Origin: Kalaharituber pfeilii
Lineage: Eukaryota > Ascomycota > Pezizomycetes > Pezizales > Pezizaceae
Length of the DNA: 64,000 bases
Assembly: GCA_015179045.1 (NCBI GenBank)
Contig: WHUZ01000080.1
Location: 124,001 to 188,000, forward strand
Direction of reading: 5' to 3'
Shown here: positions 22,366 through 30,875 of the stretch, piece after piece
Position numbering within the stretch: the stretch's first letter is position 1
How the letters are laid out: every line of letters starts with the position of its first letter
Notes under the pieces: model-generated
Told to the model about the DNA's origin: nothing
What the model saw: the letters and a program-made list of their open reading frames with translations, nothing else
Database searches by the model: none
Translations under genes and position numbers: made by a program

Positions 22366-23143
22366 GTAAACGGGATATATTAAGCCTTTTATATTATTAT
22401 AGTAGTTAGTTTGTGGAACTAGAATTTACAACTTCTTTTTCTTTTCAGTATCGAGTTTTCTTTTTTTTTTTTTTCCTCGCCCTCTTCGATAGTATAACTC
22501 GGACGCAGACTTGACCATCTAACCTTGCCCGCCTTTGCGCTGCTACAGAAGCTAACATTTCTCTAACCTGCCCCTGACCCCTGGCAAGCCAGCCTCGCCG
22601 ACAACCACTTGAACAAAAGGAGAATTTGGAAGCGGCACTGCAACCATGCACCTCCACCTTCGAAACCTATAATTGAAAATTCAGCGAGATCAGTCCTTTT
22701 ATCCAATTTCTATTCCCAAATAGATTTCCGCCTCGGGGTAAAATCGCAAGAAGTTTTCGGCTCTTCACTCTGGTTGCCATCACACAACAGCGTAGTGTGG
22801 AGTGGCTTAATCAGCCACTAAGCGGTAGTCTGGTTCGAGACTGGCCATCACACATACCAATCACTTCTTACCAGAAATGGATTTGCATAACTGTTTTGAG
22901 GCCATTGCACGGTCATCACGTGCATCACAGCTTTATTACTCGGACCCAGCCTTGCGGTCATGACCAGGGAGGAGGTCACCGCCCGTTAACTGACTATCTA
23001 TATACCAGCTTCCTCCAGTTCTCTCTCTCTTCCTCTCGTTCTCCTCTTACTTTTCCGCCTCTCTCTCTCTTTTCCACCGTCTCTCCTTCTCCTCCTATCA
23101 GCAGTCCACGCTAGTAGGTCTATCAGCCTGCTGTTGACCCCCG

Positions 23144-24430
23144 TAGTGGCCTGGGTCAGACTGATGGTGTCCAGCCTTCGCTTTTTGTCTCCATGCCTCT
23201 GCCCTGGTAGGGAATGCAGTAGTCTACTCTCACTGCCTGATCTACCAGGTCGTTGCCCCCTGGTGACTCTTAAAGCACATCACTGTAGTAGCGAGCAGCT
23301 CTCGCTTTACTTTCTCCTCTAGTGCACTGCTGAACTCCCCTACCGCACCCCCAGTTGAGCGCCTCGGAACTCTGGTCTGCGTCCTGTTGATTGCTATCCT
23401 GGAATCGGTGAGTAGCAGTAGCTAAACCTGGACCGACTGTCTCATCGCCGCGACGGCTGCCCTAAGTTCTCTATCGTTAACTGTCGCTCTCTACTCCTGT
23501 CCACTGACTCGAGATCGGCTGCTCCTTCCGTGATGTCCCTCTCCCCGGTTGCGAACAATACCCGTGTATAACTGTCGTCTGCTAACCCAACTTACTCCTT
23601 TGATTCTTGCCGTCATTCGCCCTTTTCCTAACGCTGATATTGTGGTGGCGTGGTGTCCAGACGTGAGTTCCTTAGTAAGTGTACCCATAAGCTCGTTAAC
23701 CTATAGGGTGCCCTATAGCAACCTATAATTAACTTCTCGCTCTAGCCTTGTTCCGGCCATCTCTCTCAAACTCGCCTGAGATTGCCTGATTTCGTTCCTA
23801 AACTGAGTGACTGACCTGTTACTGATGACGCTATGGATGTCAGCTACATAAGGTCTAGTGAAGGGCTTTTTTTTTTCTTTTATATATATCATTGATCGCT
23901 TGCCGCCCTATGGCGATAGTGAAGGCCTTTTCACTTGCTGCCTCCATAACCGGTTTGACGGGCCACCAGGAAAATCACAGGCTAGCGTTGAGCCCCTCGA
24001 GGTGTGGCTTCTGTCATGGTCAATCTTCCCCTGCTGTGTTTGTGCCAACTGATTGTGAACTCCATTGGTTTCAGCAACGCGTTCACTAAGTCTGCTAGGT
24101 TGCTCGCTTTCTTTTCCTCTCGGATATGTCTGGTGACCCTCTCTCTCCCCACGAAGCTGAACGCCGACTTAATATCCTCTTCCACTAATGCAACCCATTC
24201 TTCCCTGCCTCACGTCGCCTCTTTCAAGACTTGTCCGTGTAGGTCTCCGGCCTCTCTTTGTGGCCTTCCTCCGCGTTATCCCTTAGTGAATGGTGACTCG
24301 TCCAGCCGTGATAGCTTCACCTCAGCCTTCAGCACTAGCTTGGCCACTGTGCTTAGCAGTACTATGCGTCTCCAGCTTTCCAACTTGCTCCGGTCCCTCC
24401 CTGGCTCATTTCTAAAATATTTCTTAGTAT
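23144..24430 (-). pseudogene. decayed LINE ORF2 (RT to RNase H)
   Basis: Minus-strand pieces in LINE order: RT block SWRRIVLLSTVAKLVLKAEV (about 24280-24390), further RT-like text to 24000 (ADLVNALLKPMEF), thumb RRQLYTGIVRNRG (about 23560), and RNase H pieces LLLTDSRIAIN (about 23400) and VMCFKSHQGA (about 23270). Stops and shifts occur throughout. The order shows a once long copy, more like LINE B than LINE A in the thumb region. It is interrupted by the tail insertion at 23867-23916. Confidence 0.7.
23867..23916 (-). mobile_element. 50-bp tail A insertion
   Basis: T-rich run, TATATATATCATTGATCGCT, TGCCGCCCTATGGCGA. Flanks TAGTGAAGGGC (23856-23866) and TAGTGAAGGCC (23917-23927), 10/11. The hairpin has lost part of one stem (CCCTATGG instead of CCCTATGGGCTATGG). 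Confidence 0.8.
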
Positions 24431-24584
24431 ATATACTTGAATACAAAGTGTGATACATACTTGACAAAAGTCGTAGACCGCTGCTGTTTAAAATTCTAGA
24501 CATATGGGAGATTCTACTCATTTAAATACTCAAACAATCTGGTAAAAGCTGGCCTCAATTCACCTGGATAGCTGTGGAGTGATT

Positions 24585-24715
24585 CGTTTAATTGGCCTGA
24601 ACCGGCCTGATTGGCCTGATTCATGTGGATCAGGCCGGTCCAGGCCGGTCCAGGCTGGTCCAAGCCACTGAGAATACCGGCCTGGACCGGTCCAGGCGGT
24701 TTCAGTCCAATGCAG
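24585..24715. repeat. GC-rich short tandem repeat (GGCCTGAtt / CCGGTCCAGG)
   Basis: Repeated GGCCTGA(TT) and GGCCGGTCCA units (CAGGCCGGTCCAGGCCGGTC at about 24627), with ACCGGCCTGGACCGGTCCAG, nearly palindromic, at about 24674. About 360 bp upstream of the DUF4419 start codon. Confidence 0.65.
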
Positions 24716-26059
24716 ATCACGGCCCGATGTAGGACGCTCGCCTTGCTTTGATACGAGGCTTTCTCAATCTTTTACTCCAAGTGCTAACCGATCTGCTCAG
24801 GCATTTTCACGTACTCGTACACATACTTAATTTTGATACCCAATACAATACCTGCAATCAATGCAACCGGTTTCAGCTGCCCCACCTTAATTATACCATA
24901 CACCTCCCAAGAATAGGTGAGCAGAGTTCAACCTCGTAACTGCCTGTTTGCTCATACCCCGTACTTGTCATCCTCAATCATATCAACGTATCTTACGGCA
25001 ACCCCTTTTGCAAGGCAGCTTGGCTTTTGTACTACGCGAGCACTACAGGCATTAAAACTCCAGAACATAGGCGCAACATGGCAGGAATTACCTTCCGCGT
25101 GGCAGACGTCGAGCCTGAAGACTACTACTTTCGCAACGGTTATCCTCGCAAAAACGACATTCAAACCCCTGAACAATTGCTCACTAGTGTCAGTAAACGT
25201 GCCACGGTGGAATGCAAAGAACTCATCCAGTCCTCGTTTGCTGCAGAGTCCTCTCGAACCAACCTTAACCCTGCCCAAAATGGGTTCGTTAGTGCTGTGC
25301 TCTCTGCCTACCAAGGACATTATCACCTAACTATCCGCCAAGATGATGTCTGGATTGCAATAGTCACCCAATTTTCGCTTTTTGTTAATGCAAATGCGGA
25401 CACACTGGCAGATAAATTTGTAGGGTTCCCGGAAAAGAAGGACCTGCATGTAGCAATGCTGGGGGATAGGGCTTGCTCGAATTATGGATTACTCGCACTG
25501 GCTATGAGTGAGGAGATTGACAAAAACATTGTGGATCCGGAACTAAAGGAGTGGATTCTGCCTTGCTTCAGTACCACTACACTGGACGACAAGATTGCAA
25601 GCTCCCTAGTGATGATGGCGATGCTGAAGCAGTACTTCAGGTACAGCATGGCGATTATTCTGTGTGGAATTCCCAGTGTGACCTTGCAAGGGCATAAGGC
25701 AGATTGGGCAGCCCTATTGGTGAAGATTGAGAAATTGAGAAGGTACAACGCAGAGACAGTGATGTGGTATCATATGCTGGAGCCGGTGTTGAGCAGGTTC
25801 GTGCGGGCATTCGATGACCCAGATGGAGAATGGAATAGAGCGTTTTGGAACAGAGCAGCGACAACAGAGACACCACGTCCTATGTCTGGTGCGACGACTT
25901 ACCTGACTGGGTGGCTGACAGCATTTATCCCCTTTGACAATGAGGGGAAATGGCAACTGGCTTCTTGCTTCAAGGAAGTGATCCAGGTGAGTGCGCTGCT
26001 TCTATTATCTTGAGTTCGAATGGCATGTAAATAGACTGACTGTGGGAACCAAATATAAG

Positions 26060-27151
26060 CCAATCCCTATAAGCGAATACACTCACCTTACTAGGGCCGT
26101 ATGGCAATACACAGTAGCACAGAAGATTACTGCAGCCCCGTGGGGTACCAGGCGAGACGTAGTCGAAGGAATAGCCAACCTAGAATCAGCCCAAACATTC
26201 CTAGAAGGAGAACGCCAGAGGGTAGAAGCCAGGGCCCTACGGTTCCACGATGAGATAATCCAAAACAGGGATAATGAGTGCAGGTACCTACGGGGGTCTC
26301 TCTCACACAACAACCCCCTACCACTATCCATCCTACCAGCACTACCTGCGGACGCAGACAAGCTCGAGTTCGAGAATGCCATAGCCAATGCCGAGGACGA
26401 GGGGTGGAACTCCGTCTACACTGACGGGAGCAGGATAGATTACAAGACAGGCCTAGGCACCTACGCAAAAGACACCTCTACTTCCACATACCTAGGGGAA
26501 CAGACTACTGTCAATGATGCAGAACTCATTGCCATGAGCGAAGCATTACGCAATCAAGCTGGGGAACTCCTGATCATAACCGACTCTAAGGTATCGATAT
26601 CCAAGCTCCTAAAGATCGCCCAGGGAGAGCCCACCCACAAAGGACCGGCAAAACTGGTTATAGACGCCTGGAAAGCGAGAACAGACCGAGGTGACTGGGA
26701 CGTTGCAGTGATGTGGGTCAAGTCCCATATAGGAGTCAAAGGGAACATCGAGGCAGACACAGCTGCGAAAATAGGCACATGCCTCCCCTACCAAGATGAA
26801 ACCATAACAGAAGATGGGATACGACAAACCTCGAGACATCAGCGCGCCACAGAGAGAAACCGGCTAGGGCTCAGCTACCGTCCCTTGACAAGACTTGGAA
26901 GTCGACACATAGCCACACTAGCAGGAATACTGGGCGGCAAGTTACTACGGAAATGGCAGTACGAAATCGGGAAAGCAGACAGCCCAGAATGTCGATGGTG
27001 TGGGGAGGAGGAGGAGACTACTGAACATGTGCTCACTAGGTGCAGGACATGGAAACGAAAGTGGCCAGGAGGCATGCAAGACTTGGTCACTCCTCCGAAG
27101 AGCAAGGACACAGACCCACTAAGAGACATCTTGGAGTGGGCAGGGGCATAG
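26060..27151 (+). CDS. chimeric reading frame: DUF4419 exon 2 start fused to LINE A RNase H
   Basis: From the splice acceptor at 26059 the frame runs 13 codons of DUF4419 (PIPISEYTHLTRA), crosses the insertion point and continues 350 codons in the LINE's own frame to TAG at 27149-27151. With exon 1 this would be about 666 aa: DUF4419 N-terminal part, then RNase H with its four acidic residues visible (YTDGSR; NDAELIAMSEAL; IITDSKVS; GNIEADTAAKIG) and a CCHC-like knuckle (CRWCGEEEETTEHVLTRC). Whether it is transcribed or translated is unknown; the next real exon lies beyond the LINE stop and poly-A. Confidence 0.6.
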   Translation, partial: PIPISEYTHLTRAVWQYTVAQKITAAPWGTRRDVVEGIANLESAQTFLEGERQRVEARALRFHDEIIQNRDNECRYLRGSLSHNNPLPLSILPALPADADKLEFENAIANAEDEGWNSVYTDGSRIDYKTGLGTYAKDTSTSTYLGEQTTVNDAELIAMSEALRNQAGELLIITDSKVSISKLLKIAQGEPTHKGPAKLVIDAWKARTDRGDWDVAVMWVKSHIGVKGNIEADTAAKIGTCLPYQDETITEDGIRQTSRHQRATERNRLGLSYRPLTRLGSRHIATLAGILGGKLLRKWQYEIGKADSPECRWCGEEEETTEHVLTRCRTWKRKWPGGMQDLVTPPKSKDTDPLRDILEWAGA

Positions 27152-27279
27152 GAGACACAGGATCTTTTCTTATTCCTTTTCTTCTACCTTCATATGTATC
27201 TAATCTCATGTAACTAATCTCGCCATAGCCCCCAGGGCGGCACGCGAGTAATGATATAAAAAAAAAAAAAAAAAAAAAA
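26100..27279 (+). mobile_element. LINE A, 5'-truncated 1180 bp copy inside DUF4419 exon 2
   Basis: Perfect 12-bp target duplication TTACTAGGGCCG (26088-26099, 27280-27291). Contains the C-terminal 350 codons of the LINE ORF, a 3' UTR, tail A (TCTCGCCATAGCCCCCAGGG, CGGCACGCGAGTAATGATAT) and about 22 A. No stops inside the coding part and a perfect duplication mark it as very recent. This is the best-preserved LINE A RNase H in the window. Confidence 0.92.
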
Positions 27280-27365
27280 TTACTAGGGCCGAGTTTATGG
27301 CTAAGTACAACGCTAAGGCGAAAGGCTATCACCAACAGATTGTGAGTGACCACAATCCCAGCGTA

Positions 27366-27423
27366 TTTTCTTTTCTTTTCTCTTCTATCATTGGTCGGGT
27401 GCCGACCTGTGGGCTATGGCGAC
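27366..27423 (-). mobile_element. 58-bp tail A insertion in DUF4419 exon 2
   Basis: TTTTCTTTTCTTTTCTCTTC then TATCATTGGTCGGGTGCCGA and CCTGTGGGCTATGGCGAC. Perfect 11-bp flanks ATCCCAGCGTA (27355-27365, 27424-27434). Opposite orientation to the LINE 90 bp upstream; the poly-T is interrupted by C, so it is older than that LINE or the poly-A decayed. Confidence 0.88.
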
Positions 27424-28024
27424 ATCCCAGCGTAAGCGTAGATAGTTCCATTGAGGCACCCAAAAGACTTGATGTCAAATACGACGCATTCGGCATTCAA
27501 GCTCTCGGGTCCAAGGGCGAAACTACGATCTGGTACTACAACACAGCCAGAGGCACCAGGGAAGGGCGCGCGGAAGAACGACAGGGTTCACAATTCGTGA
27601 TAGACGGCACGTGGTATCCACGACATTCAGAAATGGAGATAACAAGAACGGTGGTAGAGGTGGATGTGACCTTTCACGAGTATGGTAATACGATGAAGGC
27701 AGTGTGGGTTGTGGGGTTGATGGGGTTCCAAGTGCAGCAGCGGGAGAACGACAAGAAGGGAGAGAAGAAATTGAAGGGCGAAACAAATAGAGTTTGGACA
27801 GATTCGTCACCGCATAGAGGAATGGTAAGTGAAGTTTCGTTCCAGCGGCCCACCATAAACGTCACCACCTTGCCCCTCATATGCAGGGTGAATCTACTAA
27901 CTTGCAGTATGAACATTATATTGAATTTCAGGCCAGCACCAATGTTCAAAGGTCACCCTATGAAAGCGTGCTGAGCCCCAAAGTTGGCTGGTGGATGTAC
28001 GAGAAGCATCCTGCATACGTGTGA

Positions 28025-28738
28025 GTATCCATCTTCCTGACTCTCATTGGGCTTCTTGCATCCACGTAGCCTATTTCTGACCTGACCTCTCAATGCAAGA
28101 TTTCAGAAAAGTACAACGATCATTCCGGATTCTACTAGTCCTGAGAGGACTTATAAGCTGTCAATGGACGCAAGATAGAGTAGCAGGTGTTACTGGGATA
28201 TGTTTAGTGATGTACTCAAGGAAACCTACAGGTTTTGAACTGTCCGCTCATCATTAAGAATGCTGGAAATCAGGTTGTGGGAATTCGCAATGCTTAGGGT
28301 ATGTTGAAGCTACAACTGGGGAACTGTGGAGTAGTGTGACTTTGGTCTAGTTCTGTTACGGAGTCTACATTGATGTAGTTGAAGTGAGGGTGTAACTTAG
28401 GCCAACGCTTGAAGCTTGACCATATCTCGAGGGCAGAAGGCCGTCATTATATAGCCAGCTCCCCGCGCATGCCCACTGTATGTTCTATTGCTTATGCTAT
28501 CTGTGCTTAACAATCGGTATCAATGCTTAACAACGTCTTGGTAGCTGAGGCTGTGCACAATAAGCCTACGCGTACTCTTTGCCACTCGGTGGCGCAACTC
28601 ACTCACTCAACTACTTGCGATACACTTCCGTGACCCGATCTGTCAATTGTATTGCCCTGCTGTAGCTATCGGTTGATCAGGCCGAATGGTCACTAGCAGC
28701 CTTACGTGTCAACTCAGGTGGATATCCCCAGCATCTCT
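28025..28738. other. 3' flank of the DUF4419 locus, nothing recognised
   Basis: No ORF with motifs; no tail or repeat seen apart from scattered CAACTCACTCACTCAACTAC-type simple sequence near 28600. Confidence 0.4.
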
Positions 28739-28748
28739 GGGTAGGCCC

Positions 28749-29130
28749 CTACCGGCCACTGGAATACCTGGGGAAGAGGAGAAGGGTAGCCACGCTCGCA
28801 GACATGTTGGGGAACAAGGGTCCGCGGCAGTGGAGACATCAGATAGCGAAGGACGACTCACCGGAGTGTAGGTGGGTGGCGTGGCAAAGCCCTCGAAAAC
28901 TTTGCGCACATTATGAATGAGTGTGAGGCGTGGAAGAAGAGACTACCGAGAGGGGAAATGGGGTTGAAGCAGCCAACGAAGGCAGAAGGGGAAGGAGACA
29001 TGCTGGCGGAGGTTTTAGACTGGGCGGCAGAGTAATTTCCTTTATTCGTCAATTTTGTTATTCGTTTTATTTACCTATCATGTATTTAATTTCTCGCCAT
29101 AGCCTGTTAGGCGGCATGCGAGTAATGAAA

Positions 29131-29159
<29 letters not shown>
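28749..29159 (+). mobile_element. LINE A 3' fragment
   Basis: Perfect 10-bp flanks GGGTAGGCCC (28739-28748, 29160-29169). Encodes TLADMLGNKGPRQWRHQIAK, DDSPECRW, then after a one-base shift KALENFAHIMNECEAWKKRL and EVLDWAAE before the stop. Tail A variant TCTCGCCATAGCCTGTTAGG, then about 30 A. Same subfamily as 894-1250. Confidence 0.88.
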
Positions 29160-29162
<3 letters not shown>

Positions 29163-29281
29163 TAGGCCCGTGACAAGTTCGGGTTTTTCTTGTTTCCCCT
29201 ACTCTACTAGGGACCATCGTGGGTCATGTTTATTAATCTTCTATTTTTTTTTTTTTTTTTTCCCTCTCTATATAACTTCGG

Positions 29282-29417
29282 CCTCGCCATAGCCCTCGGA
29301 GCGGTATACGAGTATTCATACAAATAGTACTCTAGTCATCATGTACCTAAACATCGCCATAGCCCATAGGGCGGCACGCGATTAATGAAATAAAAAAATA
29401 AAAAAAAAAATAAAAAA
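29282..29417 (+). mobile_element. two stacked tail A insertions
   Basis: An older tail at 29282-29330 (CCTCGCCATAGCCCTCGGAG, CGGTATACGAGTATTCATAC) is followed by a younger 87-bp insertion at 29331-29417 (ACATCGCCATAGCCCATAGG, CGGCACGCGATTAATGAAAT, interrupted A tail) with 9-bp flanks AAATAGTAC (29322-29330, 29418-29426). The younger one apparently landed in the A-rich end of the older. Confidence 0.8.
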
Positions 29418-29556
29418 AAATAGTACAAGTCTATGAGATTTATGATCGAAATTACGGCCTTGCGCTCTAGTAGTACCATATTGTTTCTGAAGAAAGGAAT
29501 TGTCGAACAATAACATCCGTCACCCATTATCCGTGTCCGAGCTGTCACATTATATC

Positions 29557-30348
29557 TTTTTTTTTTTTTTTTTTTTTTTTCTGCTTTGTTAATATCATTA
29601 CTCGTATGCCACCCTATGGGCTATGACGAGGTTATAGTTACAAAATGAAAGGAAATAAAACAGATAAAAGAAAAGAAATAACGTAACGTGACGAAAAACA
29701 ACCCAAGATTAAGCCATGAACAGACTAAACCATGAACAGATGTAGAGTCCCTATTGTTCCGCTCATTCTAAAAATTCCGCCAGATAGTCCTTATCCTTGC
29801 TCTTGGGTGTGTCGATCAGGGCTGTTCTTCCCCCCGGCAGTTTCTTTTTCCATATCTTGCACCTGGTGAGCACATGCGTAGTAGAATCCTCCTCTTCTCC
29901 ACACCACCGGCATTCCGGGCTCTCCGCCTTGTTGATCTTATACCGCCATCCTTTTAAGCCCTTGCCCCCTAGTATGCTCGCGAGGGTCGATACCCTCCGC
30001 CCTAGTTGGGTTAGTGGTCTAAAGGTAAGATTCAGTCGGTTCCTTTCGGCGGCTCTCCAACCTCTGCTCTCTTGTCTTATCCCCGATTTGGTGATGACCT
30101 CGTCCTGGTATGGAAGGTGGGCGCCTATTTTGGCGGCTTTGTCAGCCTCCGAGTTACCTTTGATCCCTTTGTGGCTTTTCACCCACATTATTGCTACATC
30201 TAGGTCGCCTTTCGCGGCCCTAGCCCCCCATTTTTCCCTTACCAGTTGTGCTGCGCCTTCGTATGTGAGTTCGCCGTTGGCTATCTTTTGGAGCTTGGAT
30301 ATGGCTACTTTGGAGTCGGTGACTATTAGCAGTTCTCCCTCCTGGTGT
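29557..30348 (-). mobile_element. LINE A, 5'-truncated, minus strand
   Basis: Flanks ATTATATC (29549-29556, 30349-30356), 8 bp perfect. Plus strand shows 24 T with a CTGC interruption, ATATCATTACTCGTATGCCA, CCCTATGGGCTATGACGAGG, a 3' UTR and then the ORF. Confidence 0.85.
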
Positions 30349-30368
30349 ATTATATCCGTTACCCGCAT
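29763..30368 (-). CDS. LINE A RNase H C-terminal half and zinc knuckle (partial)
   Basis: 201 codons open. The ATG (MRVTDI) and the next few codons lie in flanking DNA, not in the LINE; LINE sequence begins near QEGELLIVTDSKVAISKLQ. The first two acidic RNase H residues are lost by truncation; the third (TDSKVA) and fourth (GIKGNSEADKAAKIG) remain, followed by CRWCGEEEDSTTHVLTRC. Not expected to be active as RNase H. No stops, so a recent insertion. Confidence 0.75.
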   Translation of the reverse strand: MRVTDIIHQEGELLIVTDSKVAISKLQKIANGELTYEGAAQLVREKWGARAAKGDLDVAIMWVKSHKGIKGNSEADKAAKIGAHLPYQDEVITKSGIRQESRGWRAAERNRLNLTFRPLTQLGRRVSTLASILGGKGLKGWRYKINKAESPECRWCGEEEDSTTHVLTRCKIWKKKLPGGRTALIDTPKSKDKDYLAEFLE

Positions 30369-30866
30369 GCTGCTGTTACTAATAGATAGTCCTTTCTGTT
30401 GCTATTTTGTTCATTCATTGGTTGGTGTTTTGTTCTTTCATTTAACTCATATCCATGATCTACATTACATTGCCATTATGTGTGTGAATCATGCAACAAC
30501 GCCACAGCACCAACTTCATTCCACAGCGCTTAGTTGCAAGCCACGCATTCCGTAACTTCTGCCCTTGCCTGATATGCTGCACTTACCTGTCTAGTTATGG
30601 TTCTGCAGTCACGTCATGCAATGCTCATCATGTATATAATCCTGTTTGTCCTGCATCTTTAATCAACGGACTTATTAGACCTAACGATACAGATCTTCTT
30701 CATTTGTTCTTCGAAGCTCCCTTCATACTACACGGTGACGAAGCCCTCCTTATCCTTCGCGCGAGCCTGAATTCCAGGGTCGACTCTAGAACAATGATTT
30801 GTTGTTTTTGTTTTCGCCTCCAATCAGACAGTGGGGATGTAGACGGTTTACTGCAAATACTTGATC
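30369..30866 (+). other. intergenic with one unexplained ORF
   Basis: An ORF at 30491-30871 (126 codons, LINGLIRPNDTDLLHLFFEA) has no recognised domain and ends exactly in the target duplication of the Mutator-like element. Coding status doubtful. Confidence 0.25.
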
Positions 30867-30875
30867 ATTGAGACC

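Larger units (their letters stand above)
18075..23143. repeat. segmental duplication, arm 2
   Basis: Partner of 3127-9045 in the same orientation. Shorter because it lacks the 8.1-kb LINE fragment and has a shorter stalk-coding exon. The upstream flank (18075-19170) keeps GC-richer versions of positions that are A/T in arm 1. Confidence 0.8.
25078..28024 (+). pseudogene. DUF4419-domain gene interrupted by a LINE and a short tail insertion
   Basis: Exon 1 (25078-25986, 303 codons) begins MAGITFRVADVEPEDYYF and has the DUF4419 hallmark NGFVSAVLSAYQGHYHLTIR then DDVWIAIVTQFSLFVNANAD. A 73-nt intron (GTGAGT to ATAAG, with CTGAC branch-like site) leads to exon 2 at 26060. Exon 2 is cut after 40 nt by LINE A (26100-27279, plus the target repeat 27280-27291) and again by a tail (27366-27423). 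Removing these leaves 26060-26099, 27292-27365, 27435-27824 and a last exon 27887-28024 in one open frame ending SPKVGWWMYEKHPAYV, the expected GWWMYE-type DUF4419 end: an undamaged ancestral protein of about 516 aa. As it stands, exon 2 reads in frame into the LINE. DUF4419 function is unknown. Confidence 0.8.

Noticed and set aside
24917..25330. 137-codon ORF overlapping the start of the DUF4419 gene
   Set aside because: Different frame from the DUF4419 exon, with no motif; a frame shadow.
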